Shown here: one piece after another, positions 45,598 to 54,161 of the stretch | How the letters are laid out: the number at the start of each line of letters is the position of its first letter | Position numbering within the stretch: the first letter of the stretch is position 1 | Assembly (NCBI RefSeq): GCF_003626655.1 | Contig: NZ_RBAN01000001.1 | Coordinates: forward strand, 310,001 to 374,000 | Direction of reading: 5' to 3' | DNA length: 64,000 bases | DNA from: Micromonospora costi | GTDB taxonomy: Bacteria > Actinomycetota > Actinomycetes > Mycobacteriales > Micromonosporaceae | The notes under the pieces: generated by a model | What the model was told of the DNA's origin: nothing | What the model saw: only the letters and a program-made list of their open reading frames with translations | Database searches by the model: none | Made by a program: the position numbers and the translations under genes

Positions 45598-47355
45598 TCA
45601 GTGGCAGAGCCGGGCGATCTCCTCCTGGAACCGGTCCATCGGGTTGGCCTCGGCCGGGCCGAGCAGGTACGTCTTCAGCTCGCGGCGCGCCTCGGTCATC
45701 GGGTCGTCCCCGGTCCGGGTCACCGCGACGATCTTCTCCAGCTCGCCGCAGTCGCGGGACAGGAGGTAGGCCGCCCGCGAGGTGGGGTACTCGCGGCGGA
45801 ACTCGTCCTCCGGAAGGCCACCCGGGTTCGCCACGACGTACGGCCGCTGGCTCTGCACGAAGTCGGAGACCACACTGGACACGTCGCTGATCAGCAGGTC
45901 GGTCTGGTTGAAGCAGTCGAAGAGGGCCGGCACGCGGCCGGTGACCACGAGGTGCCGGGTGCCGTCCAGCGAGGACGCGTCGGTGTCGCCGCCGGCCGCG
46001 CGGATCAGCTCCACCACCCGCTCGTGCACGGCCTTGGCCTCCTTGGAGCGGGAGCCGGTCAGCGGGTGCGGCTTGTAGATGAGCCGGACCCGCGGCGCGA
46101 CGGCCAGCAGGCCCTTGACGATCCGCTCTCCCATCAGCACCAGCGAGGTGTGGTACGGGTCGTCGTCGAGCCACCCCTCCCAGGTCGGGGCGTACAGCAC
46201 GGTGAACGGCCGGTCGACCGACTCGGCGCCGAAGGTGTGCACCCCGGCGAGCTGCGGGCGTCCGATCTCGACGATGTCGGAGTCGAGCACCCCGACGTCG
46301 GCCCGGGCGTAGCGTTCCCGGCCGGCGAGACCGGCGACCCACACCTCGTCGTACACCTTGCTGTACGGGTTGACGCTGGCCTGCTTGTCGCTGTCGCCGT
46401 GACCGACGAACACGTGCTTCATGCCCGGCTCGCGGAGCATGTGGATGTTCGCGCCGACGTTCGCCGCGTAGAGCGCGACGCGGACGCTGCCGAGCTCGAG
46501 GTTCATGAAGTCGACGCCGGCCGGTACGCAGATGACCGGGAGCCGGGTGTCGGCGAGTTCGGAGAACGCCTCCCGGCTGCGCATGAGCACCACCGCGCGC
46601 TGTCGGAGCGCCTCGGTCGGCGCGAGCCACATGTTGGCCTGGTAGACGTCCTTGGCGGGGCCGGCGAAGTACAGCGCCACCTCGGGGCGGTAGCTGTCCA
46701 GCCAGTGCTGCACGGCGGGCAGCAGCGGGCCCTTGCCCATCCCCCGGCCCCGCAGCCAGGTCACGCCGATGATGGCGCCGATCACCGCGGTCGCCGCGAC
46801 CGCGATCCCGCCCGCCACGAAGAACGGGGTGACGTCGTCCTGCACGGCGGCGGCGACCGCGGCCGGCACCAGCAGCACGTTCAGTAGCGGCATCCGCTCG
46901 CCCGCGACGGCCGCGGCCCAGGCCGGGGGTCGCGGAGCGGACCGCAGGGGGCCGAGGTCGATGTTGCGTACGAGCGCGGAGAGCGGGTTACGCCGGTCGA
47001 TCATGGTGGACAGCGCCCCGGAGAACACCGAGATCACCCAGACCGCGGCCGGCACCGCCAGCAGCAGGGTCAGCTCCGTCCCGCTCAGCCGCACCTCGGC
47101 GACGATCAGGAGGACGGCCGCGAGGTCGCGGGTCAGCTGCCGGTACGCGTTGTGCAGCCCGACCTTCTCGAGCAGCGTCGCGGACGGCGGTGACCAGCGC
47201 GCGAGGGCGAACTCACCCAGGACGGCGGCCAGCCCGGCGACGGCGAAGAGGGCCACCCAGCCCAGCGCGCCGGCGACGAGCATGACCAGGTAGGACAGCA
47301 CCAGCAGCGCGCCGCGGGCGGCGACTCCGATCCGTCCTGTCAACGTGCCCAACAA
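45598..47355 (-). CDS. TagF-like CDP-polyol phosphotransferase with N-terminal membrane region
   Basis: 585 residues. The first 200 contain about six hydrophobic segments. The rest matches the CDP-glycerol/CDP-ribitol glycerophosphotransferase fold: VGHGDSDKQASVNPYSKVYDE, FTVLYAPTWEGW, IYKPHPLTGSRS, and LISDVSSVVSDFV. Family members polymerise glycerol- or ribitol-phosphate units of teichoic acids from CDP-polyols. TTG 47355 has GGGAG upstream; the second codon is also TTG. The membrane domain is not present in classic TagF enzymes. With the second copy at 54162 it probably makes different parts of one wall polymer. Confidence 0.88.
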   Translation of the reverse strand: MLGTLTGRIGVAARGALLVLSYLVMLVAGALGWVALFAVAGLAAVLGEFALARWSPPSATLLEKVGLHNAYRQLTRDLAAVLLIVAEVRLSGTELTLLLAVPAAVWVISVFSGALSTMIDRRNPLSALVRNIDLGPLRSAPRPPAWAAAVAGERMPLLNVLLVPAAVAAAVQDDVTPFFVAGGIAVAATAVIGAIIGVTWLRGRGMGKGPLLPAVQHWLDSYRPEVALYFAGPAKDVYQANMWLAPTEALRQRAVVLMRSREAFSELADTRLPVICVPAGVDFMNLELGSVRVALYAANVGANIHMLREPGMKHVFVGHGDSDKQASVNPYSKVYDEVWVAGLAGRERYARADVGVLDSDIVEIGRPQLAGVHTFGAESVDRPFTVLYAPTWEGWLDDDPYHTSLVLMGERIVKGLLAVAPRVRLIYKPHPLTGSRSKEAKAVHERVVELIRAAGGDTDASSLDGTRHLVVTGRVPALFDCFNQTDLLISDVSSVVSDFVQSQRPYVVANPGGLPEDEFRREYPTSRAAYLLSRDCGELEKIVAVTRTGDDPMTEARRELKTYLLGPAEANPMDRFQEEIARLCH

Positions 47356-47668
47356 CGAGAACGCTCCCTACGAGGTTGGTGGCCGGCCGGGCGGGGGGCG
47401 CTCGGCGCACGCCGGACGGGTCCGGCCGACGGACGGCCCGGGGTGCGCGGCGCCGCGGGCGCGACCGTCGCCGGCCGGCCGTCACGCGCGCCCCGTCCCA
47501 TGTCCGAGCTCCTGGACTGAAGTGTGTCACGGGCGCGGCAGCCCGCACGCTGCGCGAGCGGGCGGCCGGCACGTGACTGCGACCTTAACGCGAGCGGACA
47601 CCGAGGCATCCTCCGGGTATCGAGTGCCATTGCGGTCGAAGCCGACCCCGGCCCGTCCCCGCTCGGGA
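47356..47668. other. 313-bp intergenic region between two minus-strand membrane protein genes
   Basis: No supported gene. The minus strand has CGCGTTAAGGT at 47592-47582, identical over 11 nt to the -10 region of the gene at 52605, and may carry the promoter of the TagF-like gene, though no matching -35 was found. Confidence 0.45.
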
Positions 47669-49768
47669 TCAGGGGCCCTCGTTCGTCGGTGCGGACACGC
47701 CGGTGCGGTAACAGATCATCCCGCCCGGGGACTTCCGGGAGGCGAACCGCTCCAGGCCCAGCGCGACGGCGGCCTCGTTGCCGGCCTTGTTGGTGCGCCA
47801 CAGGCAGACGGTGCCCACGCCCACCCGCTGGATCGCCGCTCCCACCTCGGCCGTGTCGACCGGCTCGGCGCCGTCGGCGAACCTGCCCAGCAGGAGCCGG
47901 TCCTTGGCGAACGGCGTGTCCAGGCCGTAGTCGGTGAGGTAGAGGTCGCGGGCCATGGCCACCCGTACGCGGGTGGTGACCTGGGGCATGGCCCGCATCA
48001 CGGAGGTGGGGGCGAGCACCAGACCGGGCGGGAGGTCCTGCCGGGTGATCCAGAAGGTGACGTTCTTGCGCGTCTCCGGCATCCGCCAGCTGGGCTTGGT
48101 CTGCAGCACGCCGGGGGCCGTCCACATCGCGTCCCCGAGGGTCACGAAGGACAGCACCAGGGCCACCGGCAGCCCCACGGCGAGGATCCGGTTCGTCCAG
48201 ACGAGCCGGGGCACGACGAGGACCGCCAGGATGCCCACGAGCGCCGGCAGGGGCACGATCCAGGGGACCCGCCACAGGACCGCTCCGAGCCCGGTGAGCG
48301 AACTGCCCGTCGAGATCACGCCGGGGATGAGCAGGAGCGTGACGGTGAACGCGGCGCCGGCGGCCAGCAGTCGCGGCACGCCGCGCCGGAGCATGAGCGG
48401 GGACCACCACATGGCCAGGCCACCGATGATGCCGAGCACGCCGAGCCAGAGGGTGAGCTGGTAGATCGTCCGGGGGTCGCGCCACTCGGCGTACGAGGCG
48501 ACCGCCTGGTCGACGCCGCCGGAGGTGAGCCGGACGAGGAGGCCGGACATCAGCGGGTAGGCCGACGCGGCGGCGAAGCACACGACCGCGTCACGTACGC
48601 GACGGGTCACGAGCAGCGCGGCGCCCGCCGTGGCGGCGAGCAGCGGCAGCAGGATGACCGCCGTGGTGGTCAGCCCCGCGGCCGCCACGGACAGCAGGAC
48701 GAGCAGGCCGAGGGCGCGCCGGGAGCGGCGTTCCAGGTAGTCGGTGAGGTACACCCAGGCCAGCGGGATCAGCACGTGGACGAACACGCTCTTGCCCTGC
48801 GTCAGCCGCGGCAGGTGGTAGGTGTTCAGCGCGTCCGGGTGCCCGGCGACCAGCACGATGTAGGTGAGCGCCACACCGAAGGCGAGCAGCGGCCGCCGCG
48901 GCGCCCACCGTTGCACCAGGCGCCACAGCGCGAAGACCGCGATGACGGCCAGCACCGGGAGGACGAGGTACCAGGTGACGGACGCGGCGTGCACGTGCAG
49001 CACGCGGGCCAGCGCGCCGATGAACACCTCGAACGACGGGATCGGCGGGTTCGCCGAGCCGGCCGGGAGGACGCCCTCGGTGAACAGGAAGTCCCGGTAG
49101 GGGATCTGGTCGCGCTCGGCCACCCAGACGGACTTGCCCACGTAGAAGACGTCGTCGAGGGAGACCCGGGCGAGCAGCGTCGCGAACCAGGCGGCGGCCA
49201 GCGCGGCGACGAGGACCACCCACGCCTGCACCGGCGTGGTCTCGCCGACGCGCGCGCCCGCCCGCCCGGGGCGGGGACGGAAGGCCGGCCACGCGGAGAC
49301 GACCGCCACCACCCCGAGGGGGATCGCCAGCCACCAGGTGAGCGTGTCCGTGCCGAACGACGCGAACAGCGCGGCACCGACCGCCGCGCCGACCGGGAGG
49401 GCGAAGCGCCGCAACAGCGCCGGCCAGCCGGCGGCGGTCGAGGGCGCCGCCTCGGCCGCCTCCGCGTCGTCGGGCGCCGGCCCGGCGCCACGGCGCCGGC
49501 CGAGTCGCCACGCGACGACGGCGGCGATCACGAGCGTGACCAGCCAGGCGGCGAAGACGACGGACGGGCGGAGGTCGAGCGCCAGGTTGAGGTGGTAGAG
49601 CAGCGTCCAGAGGGCGAAGGCGACCACCGCCGCGTCGGTGAGGAAGACGGGCGCGGCCGAGACCGCGGCGTTGACGAGCCGCAGCGGGTTGCGCCTGGAT
49701 GCGGCGCCCGATCCGGTTCCGCGGTCACCCGCCTCGGGCGTCACCACAGCGTCCTTGACTTGCGTCAC
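47669..49768 (-). CDS. large multi-pass membrane protein, possible GT-C glycosyltransferase
   Basis: 699 residues with about 14 hydrophobic segments. An outer loop near residue 190 has RVSLDDVFYVGKSVWVAERD followed by IPYRDFLFTEG, resembling the acidic catalytic loop of GT-C enzymes that use polyprenyl-linked donors. The C-terminal 130 residues are soluble (KNVTFWITRQDLPPGLV) and probably outside. The N-terminal 40 residues are polar. GTG 49768 has AAGGA about 9 nt upstream; an earlier ATG at 49828 adds a basic stretch with no homology seen. It may decorate the teichoic polymer with sugar; family unknown to me. Confidence 0.7.
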   Translation of the reverse strand: MTQVKDAVVTPEAGDRGTGSGAASRRNPLRLVNAAVSAAPVFLTDAAVVAFALWTLLYHLNLALDLRPSVVFAAWLVTLVIAAVVAWRLGRRRGAGPAPDDAEAAEAAPSTAAGWPALLRRFALPVGAAVGAALFASFGTDTLTWWLAIPLGVVAVVSAWPAFRPRPGRAGARVGETTPVQAWVVLVAALAAAWFATLLARVSLDDVFYVGKSVWVAERDQIPYRDFLFTEGVLPAGSANPPIPSFEVFIGALARVLHVHAASVTWYLVLPVLAVIAVFALWRLVQRWAPRRPLLAFGVALTYIVLVAGHPDALNTYHLPRLTQGKSVFVHVLIPLAWVYLTDYLERRSRRALGLLVLLSVAAAGLTTTAVILLPLLAATAGAALLVTRRVRDAVVCFAAASAYPLMSGLLVRLTSGGVDQAVASYAEWRDPRTIYQLTLWLGVLGIIGGLAMWWSPLMLRRGVPRLLAAGAAFTVTLLLIPGVISTGSSLTGLGAVLWRVPWIVPLPALVGILAVLVVPRLVWTNRILAVGLPVALVLSFVTLGDAMWTAPGVLQTKPSWRMPETRKNVTFWITRQDLPPGLVLAPTSVMRAMPQVTTRVRVAMARDLYLTDYGLDTPFAKDRLLLGRFADGAEPVDTAEVGAAIQRVGVGTVCLWRTNKAGNEAAVALGLERFASRKSPGGMICYRTGVSAPTNEGP

Positions 49769-49912
49769 GAGCCGTCCTTGTCGTCGTTCCGGTCGCTCGC
49801 CGGGCCCGAGCCGCCCCGGCATCGACACGGAGGGTGTCCGGATGGGCGGATGCAGCCTACCGGGCGCGACCGCGGCCGTTGGGCCAGCGGTGGTCTCGAA
49901 GCAACCGGGTGT

Positions 49913-50551
49913 TCACCTTCCTGCGGAAGCCTCCCGCTGGTGCGGTACGCCGTTCTCCACGGTGAGGCCGGCGGCCACCGCCTCCACGAGACCGTCCAGG
50001 TACGTGTCCGTCAGCGGGAGGCGGGCGATGGCCAGCCGCCAGTAGAGCGGGCCCACGATGAGGTCGACGGCCGCCTCCGGGTCGGTGCCGGCGGGCAGCT
50101 CGCCGCGCCGTACCGCCCGCTCGATCAGCTGGCCGCCGATCTCCTGTTGACGGGTGCGCAGCAGCTGTTGGAGCGTCTGGTCGATGGCCGGGTTGCGGGC
50201 GGCTTCGGCGAGCAGGTCGGGGATGATCTGCGAGGCGAGCGGGTGACGCAGGGCGTGCGCCACCACCTGGAACAGCAGCGCGAGGTCACCCCGGAGGCTG
50301 CCGGTGTCCAGCGCCGGCAGCTTGCCGTGGGCGGCGGCCCCGACGATCTCCAGTACGAGGTCGGTCTTGGAACTCCACCGCCGGTAGATCGCGGTCTTGC
50401 TCACCCCCGCCCGGCGGGCGACCGCCTCGATGGAGAGCCGGCCGTAGCCGACGGCGGCCAGCTCCTGCATCAGCGCGCGGCGGATGGCCGTGGTGATGTC
50501 GTTTCGGAGCACCGCCGCACCGGCCGGCACCCGCCGCTTCTCGGTCGTCAC
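49913..50551 (-). CDS. TetR/AcrR family regulator of the adjacent exporter (predicted)
   Basis: 212 residues. The N-terminal HTH has LSIEAVARRAGVSKTAIYRRWSSKTDLVLEI, the family signature. The ligand domain (residues about 75-205) has LLAEAARNPAIDQTLQQL and WRLAIARLPLTDTYLDGLVEA, as in TetR members with a TetR_C_16-like domain. GTG 50551 is chosen; an upstream GTG at 50593 would run into the operator palindrome. It is divergent from the teichoic-acid-type ABC transporter, and the palindrome at 50588-50610 lies between them. It probably represses both itself and the exporter. Confidence 0.92.
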   Translation of the reverse strand: MTTEKRRVPAGAAVLRNDITTAIRRALMQELAAVGYGRLSIEAVARRAGVSKTAIYRRWSSKTDLVLEIVGAAAHGKLPALDTGSLRGDLALLFQVVAHALRHPLASQIIPDLLAEAARNPAIDQTLQQLLRTRQQEIGGQLIERAVRRGELPAGTDPEAAVDLIVGPLYWRLAIARLPLTDTYLDGLVEAVAAGLTVENGVPHQREASAGR

Positions 50552-50587
50552 CGGAGACTCTTTCCGCACGTCACGGGCACCAGGGTA

Positions 50588-50610
50588 ACGCAACGACGGT
50601 ACGGTTGCGT
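50588..50610. promoter_or_regulatory. predicted TetR operator
   Basis: Inverted repeat ACGCAAC-N9-GTTGCGT with perfect 7-bp arms, 23 bp in all. Its right arm contains the -35 TTGCGT of the exporter promoter, and it lies 37 bp before the tetR start. Confidence 0.6.
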
Positions 50611-50633
50611 CCCGACGTGTTTCGGACTACTGT
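50605..50633 (+). promoter_or_regulatory. promoter of the teichoic-acid-type exporter
   Basis: TTGCGT (50605-50610), 17-nt spacer, TACTGT (50628-50633). The expected start of transcription is near 50640, 89 nt before ATG 50729. The -35 lies inside the predicted TetR operator. Confidence 0.6.
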
Positions 50634-50728
50634 CCACGCAGCGACGAGGCGGCGCTCCCCCGCAGTGGCCACGTCTGAGACCATCGTCGCGCATCACAGC
50701 CGACCCGAAAGATCGGAGCGCCACACCC

Positions 50729-51625
50729 ATGGCCAACACCGCGCTGGCCGACCCCGACTCCGGCCTCACCCAGGCGCAGCTGGCCGCCCGCTACGGGCTG
50801 CGGGTCGCCGACCGGCCGCCGACCCTGGCCGAGTACAGCCGGCGACTCTGGCACTACCGGCACTTCATCGCCACGTACGCGAACGCCAAGCTGGTCGCCT
50901 CGTTCAGCAACGCACGACTCGGGCAGCTCTGGCAGGTCCTCACCCCCCTGACCAACGCGGCCGTCTACTACCTGATCTTCGGCCTCGTGCTGGAGCAGCG
51001 CAGCATCCCGAACTTCATCGCGTACCTCTGCACCGGCCTGTTCATCTTCAACTTCACGCAGACGGCCGCGCAGAACGGCACCACGGCGATCAGCGGCAAC
51101 CTCGGCCTCATCCGCGCGCTGCACTTCCCCCGCGCCTGCCTGCCGCTCGCGGTCACCGTCACCCAGTTCCAGCAGCTGCTCGGCTCGCTCGTGGTGCTGC
51201 TCGCCATCGTGCTGGTGACCGGCGAGCCGATCACGTTCGCCTGGCTGATCCTCGTGCCGGCCGTCCTCCTCCAGACGGTCTTCAACGCCGGCCTCACGAT
51301 GGTGGTCGCCCGGATGGGCGCCAAGGTGTCCGACCTGCGGCAGGTCATGCCGTTCGTCATGCGGGCCTGGATGTACGGCTCGGGCGTGCTCTACAGCGTC
51401 GTGCTGTTCGAGGACAACCTGCCCGCGTGGGCGAGCCGGCTCGTCGAGTTCAACCCGATGCTGGTCTACATCGAGCTGGCCCGGGTGGCGCTGCTGGAGG
51501 ACGCGCCGGTGCTCAACTCCTCCCTGCCCCAGCTCTGGCTGGTCGCCCTCGGCTGGGCGATCGTGATGGGCGTCGGGGGCTACCTCTACTTCTGGCGCGG
51601 CGAACAGGAGTACGGCCGTGGTTGA
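50729..51625 (+). CDS. ABC-2 type polysaccharide/teichoic acid exporter permease (TagG/Wzm-like)
   Basis: 298-residue ABC-2 permease with six membrane segments. The amphipathic connecting helix region RHFIATYANAKLVASFSNARLGQLWQ matches the TagG/Wzm pattern, followed by VYYLIFGLVL and FNFTQTAAQNG. A 35-residue polar N-terminus precedes the fold. ATG 50729 has GGAG about 9-10 nt upstream. It overlaps the ATPase gene by 8 nt. It should export an undecaprenyl-linked polymer such as teichoic acid, made by the nearby TagF-like enzymes. Repression by the divergent TetR is predicted. Confidence 0.93.
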   Translation: MANTALADPDSGLTQAQLAARYGLRVADRPPTLAEYSRRLWHYRHFIATYANAKLVASFSNARLGQLWQVLTPLTNAAVYYLIFGLVLEQRSIPNFIAYLCTGLFIFNFTQTAAQNGTTAISGNLGLIRALHFPRACLPLAVTVTQFQQLLGSLVVLLAIVLVTGEPITFAWLILVPAVLLQTVFNAGLTMVVARMGAKVSDLRQVMPFVMRAWMYGSGVLYSVVLFEDNLPAWASRLVEFNPMLVYIELARVALLEDAPVLNSSLPQLWLVALGWAIVMGVGGYLYFWRGEQEYGRG

Positions 51626-52436
51626 CCAGTACGAGACGTCGAACGACGCGACGCTCACGCTGCCCCGGGTGCAGGAGCGCATCCCCACCGTCGTGGTGGA
51701 CGACGCGCACGTGATCTACCGGGTGCACAAGGGCGCCACCGGCGGGTCCAGCCCGGTGGCCGCGCTGCGCCGGATCGTCACCCGCACCTCGGAGCCCAAC
51801 ATCCGCGAGGTGCACGCGGTGAAGGGCGTCACCTTCACCGCGTACCGGGGCGAGGCCATCGGGCTGATCGGCAGCAACGGTTCCGGCAAGTCGACCCTGC
51901 TGCGGGCGATCGCCGGCCTGCTGCCGGTGAACCGGGGCGCGGTCTACACCCAGGGCCAGCCCTCGCTGCTCGGCGTGAACGCGGCCCTGCTCAACGACCT
52001 CTCCGGCGAACGGAACGTGACGCTGGGCTGCCTCGCGATGGGCATGACCCCGGCCGAGGTGCAGCGGCAGACCCCGGAGATCATCGAGTTCTCCGGGATC
52101 AACGAGCGCGGCGACTTCGCCTCGCTGCCCATGCGCACGTACTCCTCCGGCATGGCCGCGCGGCTGCGCTTCTCCATCGCGGCGGCGAAGAAGCACGACG
52201 TGCTGCTCATCGACGAGGCGCTCGCGACTGGCGACAAGGGCTTCCGCAAGCGCAGCGAGCAGCGGGTCCGCGAGCTGCGGGAGAGCGCCGGCACGGTCTT
52301 CCTGGTGAGTCACCAGCTCAGCTCGATCCGGGACACCTGCGAACGGACGATCTGGCTGGAATCGGGTGTGCTGCGCATGGACGGGGCGACCGACGAGGTG
52401 ATCCGGGCGTACGAGGCGTTCGCGAACGGGAAGTGA
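51618..52436 (+). CDS. ABC transporter ATP-binding protein (TagH/Wzt-like)
   Basis: 272-residue ATPase. Walker A is GSNGSGKST (residues 85-93), signature YSSGMAARLRF (from residue 175), Walker B DVLLIDEAL (194-202). The H-loop is VSHQLSSIRD. N-terminal KGATGGSSPVAALRRIVTR before the first strand is the extra piece found in TagH/Wzt polysaccharide ATPases. No C-terminal carbohydrate-binding domain is present, so it is the short TagH-like form. GTG 51618 overlaps the permease stop by 8 nt. A strong hairpin terminator follows. Confidence 0.94.
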   Translation: MVDQYETSNDATLTLPRVQERIPTVVVDDAHVIYRVHKGATGGSSPVAALRRIVTRTSEPNIREVHAVKGVTFTAYRGEAIGLIGSNGSGKSTLLRAIAGLLPVNRGAVYTQGQPSLLGVNAALLNDLSGERNVTLGCLAMGMTPAEVQRQTPEIIEFSGINERGDFASLPMRTYSSGMAARLRFSIAAAKKHDVLLIDEALATGDKGFRKRSEQRVRELRESAGTVFLVSHQLSSIRDTCERTIWLESGVLRMDGATDEVIRAYEAFANGK

Positions 52437-52463
52437 CCCCGCGACGACCAGCGACATCGATCT

Positions 52464-52510
52464 GGCGGCGGGCTGGACGGCACCGACACGGTGCCATCCG
52501 GCCCGCCGCC
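52464..52510 (+). terminator. strong hairpin terminator after the exporter genes
   Basis: Arms 52464-52484 and 52490-52510 pair at 19 of 21 positions around a 5-nt loop (GACAC), starting 28 nt past the ATPase stop. It separates the exporter operon from the CDP-ribitol gene. Confidence 0.8.
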
Positions 52511-52514
52511 CCCG

Positions 52515-52543
52515 TTGGGGCGAACGAATTCCCGCGTTAAGGT
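52515..52543 (+). promoter_or_regulatory. promoter of the CDP-ribitol synthesis gene
   Basis: TTGGGG (52515-52520), 17-nt spacer, TAAGGT (52538-52543), directly after the terminator and about 60 nt before ATG 52605. Spacing and -10 match actinobacterial housekeeping promoters. Confidence 0.6.
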
Positions 52544-52604
52544 TCATCCCGGCGCCGCCTGGGCGGAACCTCTCGTTAACCACCCCCGGAAGTGAGGATC
52601 GGCA

Positions 52605-54119
52605 ATGACGCAGGACCACACCGCTGGCCCGGACGCCGCACCGGAGACTCCGGCACCGTGGCGGCCCTCGCGGACAGTGGCCGTGGTGCTGGCCGGCGGC
52701 ACGGGCACCCGGCTGGGTCTCGGCATCCCGAAGCAGCTGCTGAAGATCGCCGGTAAGCCGATCATCGAGCACACCCTGGCCGTCTTCGAGGCGGCCCCGG
52801 AGATCGACGAGATCATCGTCCTGATGGCCGCCGGGCACGTCGACGACGCGCAGCAGATCGTCGACAAGGCCGGCTTCCGCAAGGTGAGCAAGGTCCTGGA
52901 GGGCGGCGACACCCGCAACGCCACCACCCGCATCGCGCTCGACGCGGTCGGCGAGGACGACTGCAACATCCTCTTCCACGACGCGGTACGGCCGCTCGTC
53001 AGCAGCCGGATCGTCCGCGAGTGCGTGAACGCGCTGTGGACGTACGCCGCGGTCGACGTGGCCATCCCGTCGGCGGACACGATCATCCAGGTGGACGCGG
53101 AGGACTGCATCACCGACATCCCGGTGCGCTCCTCGCTGCGCCGCGGCCAGACCCCGCAGGCGTTCCGCTCCGGCACCATCCGCGAGGCGTACCGGCTGGC
53201 CGAGGGCGACCCGAACTTCGCCGCCACCGACGACTGCGGCGTGGTGCTGCGCTACCTGCCGGGCACGCCCATCAAGGTCATCGAGGGCTCGGACGAGAAC
53301 ATCAAGGTCACCCACCCGGTCGACGTCCACCTGGCCGACAAGCTCTTCCAGCTCGCCGCCGCGCAGCCGCCCCGCCTGGCCGACCACCGCAGCTACCGCG
53401 AGGAGCTGACCGGCCGCACGATGGTGATCTTCGGCGGCAGCTACGGCATCGGGCACGACCTGGCCGAGCTGGCCCGCCGCCACGGCGCCCAGGTGTTCCC
53501 GTTCAGCCGCAGCAGCACGGGCACCCACGTGGAGCGCCCCGAGGACGTCGAGGCGGCCCTGAAGACCGCCTTCGAGGCGACCGGCCGGATCGACCACGTG
53601 GTGGTCACCGCCGGCATCCTGGAGCGCGGCACGCTCACCGAGATGGACGAGGAGACCGTGGACCGCGTCCTCCAGGTCAACTTCGTCGGCCCGGTCACCG
53701 TGGCCCGCCACGCCCTGCCGTACCTGCAGCAGACCAAGGGCCAGCTGCTGCTCTACACCTCCAGCTCGTACACCCGGGGGCGTGCGCGCTACGCGCTCTA
53801 CTCGGCGACCAAGGCCGCGCTGGTCAACCTCACCCAGGCGCTCGCCGACGAGTGGGCCGAGTGCGGCGTACGCGTCAACTGCATCAACCCGGAGCGGACC
53901 GCCACGCCGATGCGCACCCGCGCCTTCGGCGAGGAGCCGGAACACACCCTGCTCTCGGCCGAGGCGGTGGCCCAGGCCTCGCTGGACGTGCTGATCTCGG
54001 AACTCACCGGTCAGGTCATCGACGTACGGCGGGCGCCGGGCGAGGCACCGCAGGTGGCGGCGCAGCCGGCGGTGCCGGCGCAGGCCGGGGCGACCGTGAC
54101 CGCGGCGACCGCCGGCTGA
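52605..54119 (+). CDS. bifunctional cytidylyltransferase/SDR (probable CDP-ribitol synthase, Bcs1/Acs1-like)
   Basis: 504-residue fusion. Residues about 28-235 form an IspD/TarI-like cytidylyltransferase (AVVLAGGTGTRLGLGIPKQ, then GGDTRNATTRIAL). Residues about 268-490 form an SDR domain with IFGGSYGIGHDLAELARR and active site SSSYTRGRARYALYSATK. Haemophilus Bcs1/Acs1 has these two activities fused: it reduces ribulose-5-P to ribitol-5-P and activates it to CDP-ribitol. The same role is likely, given two TagF-like polymerases and a TagGH-like exporter nearby. The last 30 residues are Ala-rich and probably disordered. ATG 52605 has GTGAGG upstream. Confidence 0.9.
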   Translation: MTQDHTAGPDAAPETPAPWRPSRTVAVVLAGGTGTRLGLGIPKQLLKIAGKPIIEHTLAVFEAAPEIDEIIVLMAAGHVDDAQQIVDKAGFRKVSKVLEGGDTRNATTRIALDAVGEDDCNILFHDAVRPLVSSRIVRECVNALWTYAAVDVAIPSADTIIQVDAEDCITDIPVRSSLRRGQTPQAFRSGTIREAYRLAEGDPNFAATDDCGVVLRYLPGTPIKVIEGSDENIKVTHPVDVHLADKLFQLAAAQPPRLADHRSYREELTGRTMVIFGGSYGIGHDLAELARRHGAQVFPFSRSSTGTHVERPEDVEAALKTAFEATGRIDHVVVTAGILERGTLTEMDEETVDRVLQVNFVGPVTVARHALPYLQQTKGQLLLYTSSSYTRGRARYALYSATKAALVNLTQALADEWAECGVRVNCINPERTATPMRTRAFGEEPEHTLLSAEAVAQASLDVLISELTGQVIDVRRAPGEAPQVAAQPAVPAQAGATVTAATAG

Positions 54120-54161
54120 GGGCCGGAGCCTGCTGACCGGGACGGCGGTGAACGGAGCGAC

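Noticed and set aside
50552-50593. Longer TetR protein starting at GTG 50593
   Set aside because: It would place coding sequence over the operator palindrome and adds residues without homology; GTG 50551 gives a normal N-terminus.
47345-50728. Open frame extending the exporter permease upstream by over 1100 codons
   Set aside because: Runs antisense through the large membrane protein and tetR genes. The permease fold begins right after ATG 50729, with GGAG and a promoter upstream.
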